Assembly (NCBI GenBank): GCA_934644855.1
Contig: CAKUDJ010000015.1
Location: 1-10,132, forward strand
Reading direction: 5' to 3'
DNA: 10,132 bases
Source: an uncultured Elusimicrobiales bacterium
GTDB lineage: Bacteria > Elusimicrobiota > Elusimicrobia > Elusimicrobiales > Elusimicrobiaceae
Shown here one piece after another: positions 1-5,824 of this stretch (within the stretch, counting starts at the first letter, position 1; every line of letters starts with the position of its first letter). The translations under genes were made by a program, and so were the position numbers. The notes under the pieces are model-generated. The model worked only from the letters and a program-made list of their open reading frames with translations. It searched no databases and was not told where the DNA came from.

Positions 1-854
1 TACACAATTTGCCGGGCGTTCATGGCGGCTCCTTTTAGCAAATTGTCAAAGGTTATAAAATAATGCACCGTATTGGGCTCGTATAAATCCCGGCGCAGGC
101 GGCAGGCAAACGTGGTTTCCTGCCCGCTGGCCTCTTGGGGCGTGACGGGCTCTTCCCGGTATTGTAAATGGGGAAAATCATTAAACAATTTTTTAATTTC
201 TTCTATATCGGCCGGGCGGTTGAATTTAACCGTCACCCCCAAAGAATGTGCATTTTCCACCGCCACCCGCACACAATGCGGATACACTTTAACGGTGGGT
301 AAATCCAAAATTTTGCGTGTTTCAAAAACGCCTTTCAGTTCTTCGCTCGTGTAGCCGTTATCCTGCACGGAGCCGATTTGCGGCACGCAGTTGTTGGCAT
401 AGCGGGAGCCCGGCGTGTGGAAATCTTCCAACAGTTTTTTGCCGCCGCCGCTGATGGCCTGATAGGAGCAGAAAAAGATTTCCTGCGGCGTGTAATGGCC
501 TTTCAAGGCGGCTAACGTCATCACTAGCCCGGTGGTGGTGCAGTTGGGGCTGGCAATTAAATGCGTGTCGGCAGTAATGGTTTGCGGGTTGATTTCCGGT
601 ATGACGAGCGGCACGCCGTCCTGCAAGCGGAATTCCGACGACATATCCACCAAAAAACGCACCCGCCCTTTTAATTGGGGCACCAGGGCGCGGGAGTCCG
701 GGTTGTCCGTGCATAACACGGCAATATCCAGCGGGGTGATTTCGTCTTTGCGCCCGAATGTTTTAATTGTAAAAGGGGTTTTTATTTTTTGAAACTCGGC
801 CAGTAGTTTTTGCCCTACCATGCCGTTAATACCAATAATACCTGCGGTTTTCAT
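1..854 (-). CDS. asd: Aspartate-semialdehyde dehydrogenase, C-terminus cut by window edge
   Basis: This enzyme reduces aspartyl-4-phosphate to aspartate 4-semialdehyde with NADPH in the cytoplasm, feeding lysine, diaminopimelate, threonine and methionine synthesis. The reading frame runs open from the ATG at 854-852 to the window start, giving 284 codons. Visible family marks are a short nucleotide-binding loop (GINGMVGQ, about residues 8-15), the catalytic cysteine motif ASPNCTT (Cys105), YQAISGGG (131-138), the ETRKIL segment (178-183), RVAVENAHS with the probable catalytic His203, and the C-terminal DNLLKGAAMNARQI block. That last block normally lies close to the end of the protein, so perhaps only 10-20 residues are missing and the full protein would be about 300 residues, shorter than the usual 330-350. 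The shortening is in the N-terminal domain. A Shine-Dalgarno AGAGGA (858-863) sits just upstream and overlaps the dapA stop codon, implying translational coupling. ArgC, a related reductase, is less likely because of the SPNCTT and ETRKIL motifs and the dapA neighbour. Confidence 0.93.
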   Translation of the reverse strand, partial: MKTAGIIGINGMVGQKLLAEFQKIKTPFTIKTFGRKDEITPLDIAVLCTDNPDSRALVPQLKGRVRFLVDMSSEFRLQDGVPLVIPEINPQTITADTHLIASPNCTTTGLVMTLAALKGHYTPQEIFFCSYQAISGGGKKLLEDFHTPGSRYANNCVPQIGSVQDNGYTSEELKGVFETRKILDLPTVKVYPHCVRVAVENAHSLGVTVKFNRPADIEEIKKLFNDFPHLQYREEPVTPQEASGQETTFACRLRRDLYEPNTVHYFITFDNLLKGAAMNARQIV

Positions 855-861
855 GAGTCCT

Positions 862-1746
862 CTAAATGAATAAATCAGCTTTAGCCTGCGCGGCAAGCGC
901 CGTTAAGCGTTGGGCGGTTTCCGCACGGACGGGGCCCAGCGGCAGGCGCACGGTTTCCCGGCAGCGCCCGCGTTGGGCCAACAAGTATTTTACGCAAACG
1001 GGGTTGGTTTCCCAATAACACGCTTTAATGAGCGGGTACACCGGGCGGAAGGCTTCCCACGCGGCCAGGGCCCCTTGCGTTTGAAAGGTTTTGTAAATAT
1101 GCACAAAAGCCGGAGCCAATACATTGGCCGCCGCGCTGATAATGCCGCTTGCGCCCATGGCTAAAAAGTGGGTAAATAAATCGTCATTTCCGCAAAGTTG
1201 CTGTACGCGGCCCGTGTGGCGCACGGCAAAATCCGTCACGCCGGCCCAATCGTAATCGGACTCTTTCACCGCTTTAATTTGCGGTACGGCCGCTAACAAG
1301 TCGTCCATAACGGCGGCGGGTACTTTTAAGCCCGTGCGGCCCGGAATGTGGTACAGCACCAGGGGCACGCCCTCGGCCCCCGCGGCTTGAAAGTGCCCAA
1401 TCAGCCCGGCGGGATTGGGTTTGTTGTAGTAAGGCGTGACCACCAGCACCCCTTCCGGCCGATACGCTTTAGCCAGGCGGATTTGTTCCACGGTGGTGGC
1501 GGTGGCGTTTGTTCCGGCGCCGATAATAAACGGAACCCTGCCGTTAATGTGGCGCACGGCCGCATCCAGGACGGCCTTTTTTTCGTCCCCGGTCAGGGTG
1601 GCGGTTTCGGCGGTGGTGCCCAATAAAACCAAGCCGTTTATGCCGGCATCTATTTGCCGGTCTAACAAGCCGGTCAGGGCGGTAAAATCAATTTGTCCGT
1701 CTGCATCAAAAGGTGTAATAAAAGCGGTGTAAACCCCGGTAAACAT
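862..1746 (-). CDS. dapA: 4-hydroxy-tetrahydrodipicolinate synthase
   Basis: DapA condenses pyruvate with aspartate semialdehyde, the first committed step to diaminopimelate and lysine, using a Schiff-base lysine inside a TIM barrel. The 294-residue length is typical. The active-site threonines are in LLGTTAE (Thr44, Thr45), a tyrosine pair lies in TPYYNKP (106-107), the proton-relay tyrosine is Tyr132 in YHIPGRTG with Arg137 for carboxylate binding, and the Schiff-base lysine is Lys161 in KAVKESDYD. A further family block, CGNDDLFTHFLAMGASGIIS, lies near residue 185. The substrate-loop motif reads GTTAE rather than the commoner GTTGE, a tolerated variant. The start at 1746 is supported by AGAGGAG (1750-1756). 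The gene ends 7 bases before asd starts, so the two are almost certainly one operon. Other members of the aldolase superfamily (N-acetylneuraminate lyase, KDG aldolase) are possible in principle, but the asd partner strongly favours DapA. Confidence 0.94.
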   Translation of the reverse strand: MFTGVYTAFITPFDADGQIDFTALTGLLDRQIDAGINGLVLLGTTAETATLTGDEKKAVLDAAVRHINGRVPFIIGAGTNATATTVEQIRLAKAYRPEGVLVVTPYYNKPNPAGLIGHFQAAGAEGVPLVLYHIPGRTGLKVPAAVMDDLLAAVPQIKAVKESDYDWAGVTDFAVRHTGRVQQLCGNDDLFTHFLAMGASGIISAAANVLAPAFVHIYKTFQTQGALAAWEAFRPVYPLIKACYWETNPVCVKYLLAQRGRCRETVRLPLGPVRAETAQRLTALAAQAKADLFI

Positions 1747-1757
1747 AAGCTCCTCTG

Positions 1758-1771
1758 CGCGCGTACGCGCG
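1758..1771. repeat. GC palindrome in the dapA leader
   Basis: CGCGCGTACGCGCG is a perfect 14-base palindrome. It lies 1 base from the dapA Shine-Dalgarno element (1750-1756) on the minus strand. In RNA it could fold as a 5-bp stem with a GUAC loop directly upstream of the ribosome site. It could instead be a protein-binding site or chance; nothing in the sequence decides this. Confidence 0.4.
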
Positions 1772-1774
1772 GGT

Positions 1775-1805
1775 AATATAAATACGGCTAGCCATATTCT
1801 AGCAA
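1775..1805 (-). promoter_or_regulatory. Candidate dapA-asd promoter
   Basis: Read on the minus strand, TATATT (1775-1780) could serve as a -10 box, and TTGCTA (1800-1805) matches the -35 consensus at four of six bases. The 19-base spacing is longer than ideal. The -35 candidate lies inside the 17-base palindrome at 1800-1816. This is a weak prediction from base pattern only, supported by the need for a promoter in this short divergent gap. Confidence 0.3.
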
Positions 1806-1816
1806 TTTAATTGCTA
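1800..1816. promoter_or_regulatory. 17-base perfect palindrome in the divergent gap, possible operator
   Basis: TAGCAATTTAATTGCTA has two 8-base arms around a single central T. It overlaps the first two bases of the TATAAT box for sppA on the plus strand and the candidate -35 of dapA on the minus strand. That is where a repressor could block either or both promoters. No regulator gene for it is visible nearby, and its identity is unknown. An AT-rich chance palindrome cannot be excluded. Confidence 0.45.
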
Positions 1817-1820
1817 TAAT
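1812..1820 (+). promoter_or_regulatory. Extended -10 promoter for sppA
   Basis: TGCTATAAT holds a consensus TATAAT at 1815-1820 preceded by the TGn extension. No convincing -35 box lies 17 bases upstream, which fits extended -10 promoters that depend less on a -35. Transcription would begin near 1827, leaving a leader of about 20 bases before the sppA start, with Shine-Dalgarno AAGGGG at 1838-1843. Confidence 0.6.
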
Positions 1821-1848
1821 TAATGAAGATTTTACCTAAGGGGATTTT

Positions 1849-3090
1849 ATGACTATGAATACCGAAGATTGGAAAGACGCTTTTTCTTCTTCCTCTTCCC
1901 AGGGGTTGCCTAAGGAAGAATGGGAGAAAAAACTGTTAGAAAATGAACAGCCCGCTCCGGCGCCGCAGGCTGCTGCCGGGCCGGAAGAAGCCGTGGTAGC
2001 CAAGGTGGGCAATACGCCGGAGTCTTCCGAAAAAGAGGCTTCCCAGCCGCAACCCTCCGCGCAGGAACCTGCCCATGCGGTTCCGCCCGCCCAAGAACCG
2101 CCCCAACCGGCCAAGCACGGGGCCTACCGCAATTTGTGGAGCTTTTTATTGTTATTAACTTTTACCGTATCTGCGGTGTGCGGCGTTTTATTGGTGCTCA
2201 AACCGGGTATGAAATGCCCGGAAGTAAAAGGGGAAGGCAAAAAGAAAGGCGTTCTGGCGGGCAGTTTTAAGTCTTCCGGCGCCGGGTTGGCTTGGATTAA
2301 AGTGCGCGGCGTGATTGCCGAGGGCGGCGAAAGCGGCCCGTTCTCCCGCCAGACGGGGGCCAGCGCGATTGCCAAAAAAATCCGCACGGCCGCGGCGGAT
2401 GATGCCGTCAAAGCCATTGTGATTGATATTAATTCCCCCGGCGGCACGGTGGCGTCCGTCCAAAATATTTACAGCGAAATTTTATCCGCCAAAAAGAAAG
2501 GTAAAAAAGTGGTGGCTTTATTTAGGGATGTAGCCGCCAGCGGCGGGTTTTATATTGCTATGGCCGCCGATAAAATTGTGGCGGAACCGGGCACCATTAC
2601 GGGTTCCGTGGGTGTGATTATGCAAACCAATAACGTGGAAGGTTTATTTCAAAAAATCGGGGTGAGCGTCACGCCGATTACGTCCGGCAAATATAAAGAC
2701 ATTGGTTCTTCTTACCGCCCGATGACGGATGCGGAAAAAGCCCTGCTGCAAGATATGGTGAGCGAAACTTACGCGCAGTTTTTCGCCGCCGTTAAGGCCG
2801 GGCGCCCGGGCGTAAAGCCGGCCGATTTGACGGAATATACGGACGGACGGGTTTTTACCGGGGAGCGGGCCTATAAACTGGGTTTTATAGATAAACTGGG
2901 GGGCGAAGAAGAAGCCCGCCTGTTGGCCGGGGAATTGGCCGGACTTAAAGACCCCAAAATTTTATCCAACCGCGGGGAAAGTTTGCGCGAAGCGTTTTTC
3001 TCCTTCGGCAGTAATTTGGAAGGGCAAGGCCTGGCTAAACAGTTGGAAAGTTTAACTACGCCGAACGTGTCTTATTTGTGGTCTAACTAG
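1849..3090 (+). CDS. sppA: Signal peptide peptidase SppA-type membrane serine protease (S49)
   Basis: SppA proteases are membrane-anchored Ser/Lys-dyad enzymes, usually oligomeric, that degrade leftover signal peptides and other membrane-linked peptides. This 413-residue protein has a Pro/Glu/Ala-rich, low-complexity N-terminal tail (about residues 1-92), one membrane segment (about 96-117) and then the S49 domain. The domain shows DINSPGGT (193-200), the nucleophile motif AASGGFY with Ser231, PGTITGSVGVI (247-257) and SGKYKD with the probable general base Lys283. It is the short, single-domain form rather than the tandem E. coli form. With no cleavable signal ahead of the membrane segment, the tail is probably cytoplasmic and the catalytic domain outside the inner membrane. 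The first ATG (1849) is preferred over the one at 1855 because it lies 5 bases from AAGGGG. The gene is followed after 8 bases by a small membrane protein in the same operon. A SohB-like or phage-type S49 enzyme is less likely given the anchor. Confidence 0.9.
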   Translation: MTMNTEDWKDAFSSSSSQGLPKEEWEKKLLENEQPAPAPQAAAGPEEAVVAKVGNTPESSEKEASQPQPSAQEPAHAVPPAQEPPQPAKHGAYRNLWSFLLLLTFTVSAVCGVLLVLKPGMKCPEVKGEGKKKGVLAGSFKSSGAGLAWIKVRGVIAEGGESGPFSRQTGASAIAKKIRTAAADDAVKAIVIDINSPGGTVASVQNIYSEILSAKKKGKKVVALFRDVAASGGFYIAMAADKIVAEPGTITGSVGVIMQTNNVEGLFQKIGVSVTPITSGKYKDIGSSYRPMTDAEKALLQDMVSETYAQFFAAVKAGRPGVKPADLTEYTDGRVFTGERAYKLGFIDKLGGEEEARLLAGELAGLKDPKILSNRGESLREAFFSFGSNLEGQGLAKQLESLTTPNVSYLWSN

Positions 3091-3098
3091 GGGGCGTT

Positions 3099-3659
3099 AT
3101 GAGCCAACTGTTAAATGCTTATTTTGCGTATATGGAATCCCCCCGGGAAGGGCTTGAAAAGCTGTTCCGCCGCCGTGCGTACGGGGTGGGCTTTTCCGGC
3201 TATTTAATGGCCGCCGTGGCTGCCGTGTGTGTTTTTAATATGGGGGAGGGGCTGGGGATATTTTCCTTCCTCTGCAAAACCATGGTTTTGTTTGCGGCGG
3301 AAGTGTTGGCGGGCGCCCTGAGGGCGGCGGGTGCCGCGTTGTTTTTAGATTTGTCTGGACGGGCGGCCTCTCCCGCGCAGTTGTTTATATTAATTGGTAC
3401 GGCCGGGTTTATTAAAGGCCTCCTGATTGCGGCCGCGGTGGTGTTTTTGGCGGTGCCTGTCTTGCACTATTTAATGCCGCTTTTGGTGCTTTTGGTGTTG
3501 GCCTTGCAACTGGGGTATTTAACCCGGAATGTCGCACGGTTGTACCGGGTGTCCGGCCCCCGCGCCTGTGTGGCCGTTTTGTTTTGTGCGGCGCCTGCAT
3601 TGGCGGCTGCGGCGTTAGCCGGAATGTTTTTGGTGTGGGGCATCATCCTGCTGTTTTAA
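3099..3659 (+). CDS. Polytopic membrane protein, possibly YIP1-like
   Basis: I do not recognise a specific function. The 186-residue protein begins with a short polar stretch carrying SPREGLEKLFRRRAY (about residues 14-28), followed by roughly five hydrophobic segments (about 32-50, 56-84, 92-118, 121-142 and 157-185). A polar N-terminus with a Ser-Pro-containing helix followed by about five membrane segments is the general plan of bacterial YIP1-domain proteins, but no decisive motif is visible, so this is a fold-level suggestion. The start has a G-rich element (GGGGG, 3091-3095) just ahead of it and follows the sppA stop by 8 bases. A strong terminator comes right after, so it is the last gene of a two-gene unit. 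Co-transcription suggests, without proving, a membrane partner or substrate role for the protease. Confidence 0.72.
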   Translation: MSQLLNAYFAYMESPREGLEKLFRRRAYGVGFSGYLMAAVAAVCVFNMGEGLGIFSFLCKTMVLFAAEVLAGALRAAGAALFLDLSGRAASPAQLFILIGTAGFIKGLLIAAAVVFLAVPVLHYLMPLLVLLVLALQLGYLTRNVARLYRVSGPRACVAVLFCAAPALAAAALAGMFLVWGIILLF

Positions 3660-3674
3660 TTTGTAAATTCCCCT

Positions 3675-3710
3675 AAAAATCCGCCCTTTACGGGCGGATT
3701 TTTTGTTTTG
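3675..3710 (+). terminator. Intrinsic terminator of the sppA operon
   Basis: AAAAATCCGCCC (3675-3686) pairs with GGGCGGATTTTT (3692-3703) around a 5-base TTTAC loop, giving a 12-bp stem with a GC-rich core followed by a T-rich tail. It starts 16 bases after the stop of the membrane protein gene and separates that unit from the efflux operon. Confidence 0.9.
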
Positions 3711-3717
3711 CAATAAA

Positions 3718-3747
3718 TTGCGGGGCTTCGGTGTTATATGATAGAAT
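3718..3747 (+). promoter_or_regulatory. Candidate promoter of the efflux operon
   Basis: TTGCGG (3718-3723) as -35 and TAGAAT (3742-3747) as -10 are separated by 18 bases. An alternative -10 is TATGAT (3737-3742), which would pair with TTGCAA (3708-3713) at a much longer spacing and is less favoured. The predicted start near 3754 lies inside the palindrome at 3749-3764. The leader to the first gene is about 40 bases. Confidence 0.5.
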
Positions 3748-3748
3748 G

Positions 3749-3764
3749 TACTTACCGGTAGGTA
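3749..3764. promoter_or_regulatory. Probable TetR operator
   Basis: TACTTACCGGTAGGTA is a 16-base inverted repeat with one mismatched pair, centred on ACCGGT. It starts one base after the -10 candidate and covers the likely transcription start, ahead of a tetR-family gene. This is the arrangement expected of an autorepressed TetR efflux operon. Flanking AATGT (3745-3749) and ACATT (3766-3770) are also inverted, but their centre is one base off. Binding by the neighbouring regulator is inferred. Confidence 0.65.
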
Positions 3765-3795
3765 GACATTCAAAAGCTGCCGGTTATTTTTTGCT

Positions 3796-4443
3796 ATGAA
3801 ACAAACAGAACCAACCAAATTAGACCGGCAAGACCGGGAACAGCGTATGCGCGCTAAAATAAAAAAAGCCGCTTTTGCTTTAATGGCGGACCGGGGCATT
3901 GACCAAGTGTCCATGCGGGAAATCGCCGAAAAAGTCAAAGTGACCAAGCCGGTGCTGTATTATTATTTTAAGAATAAAGAAGACCTCTGCCGCAGTATTG
4001 TGGCAGAGCATGAACAAGGGTTTGCCCGGTTGTTGGAGGAATCTTTCAACCGCGGGGATGAATTGGAAAGCGTCCTTAACCGCCTGTTGGGGGCCCATTT
4101 GGATTTTTTCCGCAAAACGCCGGTTAATTCCAAATTTGTGGTGCAGATGTTGGCTTACACGCTGAACAAAAAATTTCCGAAAGAAAAACGCAAATCGTCG
4201 CCGGAAAAGGTGTTGGGCGATTTTTTATCCGGCAAGGAAAAGCTCCACCGCTTGCCGGACGGAGCCTCCCGCGACATCAGCCTTCTCTTTTCGGCCCTGT
4301 TCTCAAAAGTAATGTTAAACGCGTATGTGGAAGCCTACATTCAGCCGGAGAATGATTCCCCGTATACCGAGGCTACCGCCCGGCGTTTAACCAAAATTAT
4401 TTTACTGGGTGTAAAACAGTATTACGAAAATTATGAAAAATAA
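3796..4443 (+). CDS. TetR/AcrR-family transcriptional repressor of the efflux operon
   Basis: This 215-residue protein has the TetR architecture: an N-terminal helix-turn-helix domain and a helical ligand-binding and dimer domain. The DNA-binding part spans about residues 18-66, with AFALMADRGIDQVSMREIA (26-44), the recognition helix around KVTKPVLYYYF (48-58) and the usual KNKEDL segment (59-64). The rest is helical and variable, as expected of the effector pocket, so the inducer cannot be predicted. It is the first gene of the pump operon and overlaps the next gene by 11 bases. The operator-like palindrome at 3749-3764 suggests autorepression relieved by a pump substrate. The ATG at 3796 has no clear Shine-Dalgarno; upstream is a T-rich stretch. 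The next ATG (3847) would keep the whole DNA-binding domain but trim the charged N-terminal tail, so the start is slightly uncertain. Confidence 0.92.
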   Translation: MKQTEPTKLDRQDREQRMRAKIKKAAFALMADRGIDQVSMREIAEKVKVTKPVLYYYFKNKEDLCRSIVAEHEQGFARLLEESFNRGDELESVLNRLLGAHLDFFRKTPVNSKFVVQMLAYTLNKKFPKEKRKSSPEKVLGDFLSGKEKLHRLPDGASRDISLLFSALFSKVMLNAYVEAYIQPENDSPYTEATARRLTKIILLGVKQYYENYEK

Positions 4444-5824
4444 GTTTGTGGTTGTGTTGGCAGCCGCCTTGTTGGCGGCCGGGATAAGCCCGGCCTGGGG
4501 GGCATTAGCGCCCAAGCCGGCGGCTAACTTGTTTGCGGAACAAGATGTAGGCGGGGAAAAAATTACCATTTCCCAAGCTATTCAAATGGCGTTGGAAGAT
4601 TCCTACCAGGTAATTGATGCCGTCAAACAAAAAGAAATTTACGAGCGCCAGTTGTCTGCCGCGCGGGCGGGGTATTACCCCAGCTTGTCTTTAGACGGTT
4701 CCTATTCACGCTCTATTAAAAAAGCGCGTTTTGCCATGGGCAGCGGCGGCATGGTGGAAGTAGGCAAAAACAATACATATAGCGCGGGGCTCAACTTAAA
4801 CCAAACCTTGTGGGCCGGCGGCCAAGTAAGAAACACCGCCCGGTTGGCTAAAGTGACGGCCGAAGAAGGTGCTTACAACTTAAAACACGTGCGCGACCTG
4901 GTGACCAAAGCGGTTGTTAAATACTGCTACGGCATTATTTATGCTTCGGCCTATATCCGTGTGCAGGAAGAATCTTTGGAAGTAGCCCGCCAACACTTGC
5001 GGGAAACCCAAGCCAAATATAAGCAGGGCCTTGCCAGCAGTTTGGATGTACTGACCCAAAAAGTAAAGGTGGAAAACATAGAGCCTACCGTCATTCAGGC
5101 CCGCAAAAATTTTGAATTGAGCAATTTGTATTTGCGCCAAATTTTGAACCGGGACCCGGAAGACAAAATTTATTTAACCTGGTCCCGGCAGGATTTGGAA
5201 CTTCCGCCCTTGCCGTCTTTGGAAAATTTGTATGAAAAAGCCATGCAGCACCGCCCGGAATTAATTATTTCCAAATTGGCGGTAGATGCGGCGCACTATA
5301 ACATTAATATTGCCCGGGCCGGCCATTGGCCCGTACTGGCCTTAAATGCGGATTATACTTTTAACGGCTTAACGGACCAGGGTTTTCCGCACAGTAAGCA
5401 GGACCGCTACTGGTCTTCCAACGCCGGGCTGACTTTGAGCCTGCCGCTTTTTGAGGGGGGCAAAGTGAGTGCGCAAGTGGCGCAGAAAAAACTGGCCTAC
5501 GAACAAGCCGTGGCGGCGTATCAAAACAAACTTAAAAACGTGCGTATAGAAGTAAAAGAAGCGTGGCTGAATTTAGCCGAAGCGCGCAACCGCATAGAAG
5601 CCACCAAAGGGGTGGTGGAACAGGCGCGCGAAAACTTGAGCGCCCAGATGAAGCGCTACCGCGCCGGGCTGACCAGCCAGCTGGAATTGAACGACGCCAT
5701 TACGGACGTGAACGATTCCGACTTGCAGTATGTGCAAGCCGTGTACGACGGCGCAATCGCGCTTTCTGACTTAAAATTTGCCGTAGGGGGAGAAGGAAAA
5801 TTGTATGAAGAAGAAAACAAGTAA
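4433..5824 (+). CDS. TolC-like outer membrane efflux channel
   Basis: This is the exit duct of the tripartite pump: a trimeric outer-membrane barrel continued by a long periplasmic helical tunnel. The 463-residue protein starts with a signal peptide (Lys-containing n-region, hydrophobic 5-17, likely cut after AWG at residue 23). The two internally repeated outer-membrane efflux domains are visible as paired segments: YYPSLSLDGSY (about 80-90) with HWPVLALNADY (about 298-308), LNQTLWAGGQV with LSLPLFEGGKV, and YKQGLASSLDVL with YRAGLTSQLELN. Long heptad-like helices lie between them. No lipobox cysteine is seen at the cleavage site, so it is probably not a lipoprotein of the OprM kind. The start overlaps the tetR end by 11 bases and lacks a strong Shine-Dalgarno, so translation is probably coupled. 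The 3' end overlaps the adaptor gene by 20 bases. Confidence 0.93.
   Translation: MKNKFVVVLAAALLAAGISPAWGALAPKPAANLFAEQDVGGEKITISQAIQMALEDSYQVIDAVKQKEIYERQLSAARAGYYPSLSLDGSYSRSIKKARFAMGSGGMVEVGKNNTYSAGLNLNQTLWAGGQVRNTARLAKVTAEEGAYNLKHVRDLVTKAVVKYCYGIIYASAYIRVQEESLEVARQHLRETQAKYKQGLASSLDVLTQKVKVENIEPTVIQARKNFELSNLYLRQILNRDPEDKIYLTWSRQDLELPPLPSLENLYEKAMQHRPELIISKLAVDAAHYNINIARAGHWPVLALNADYTFNGLTDQGFPHSKQDRYWSSNAGLTLSLPLFEGGKVSAQVAQKKLAYEQAVAAYQNKLKNVRIEVKEAWLNLAEARNRIEATKGVVEQARENLSAQMKRYRAGLTSQLELNDAITDVNDSDLQYVQAVYDGAIALSDLKFAVGGEGKLYEEENK

Noticed and set aside
73..354. Plus-strand open frame within the asd region, and similar plus-strand frames inside dapA
   Set aside because: The minus strand encodes proteins with clear catalytic motifs across the whole stretch; the plus-strand translations show none.
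1747..1848. Lysine riboswitch upstream of dapA
   Set aside because: The gap is about 100 bases and must also hold the divergent promoter; the lysine riboswitch aptamer is far larger and no matching junction elements are seen.
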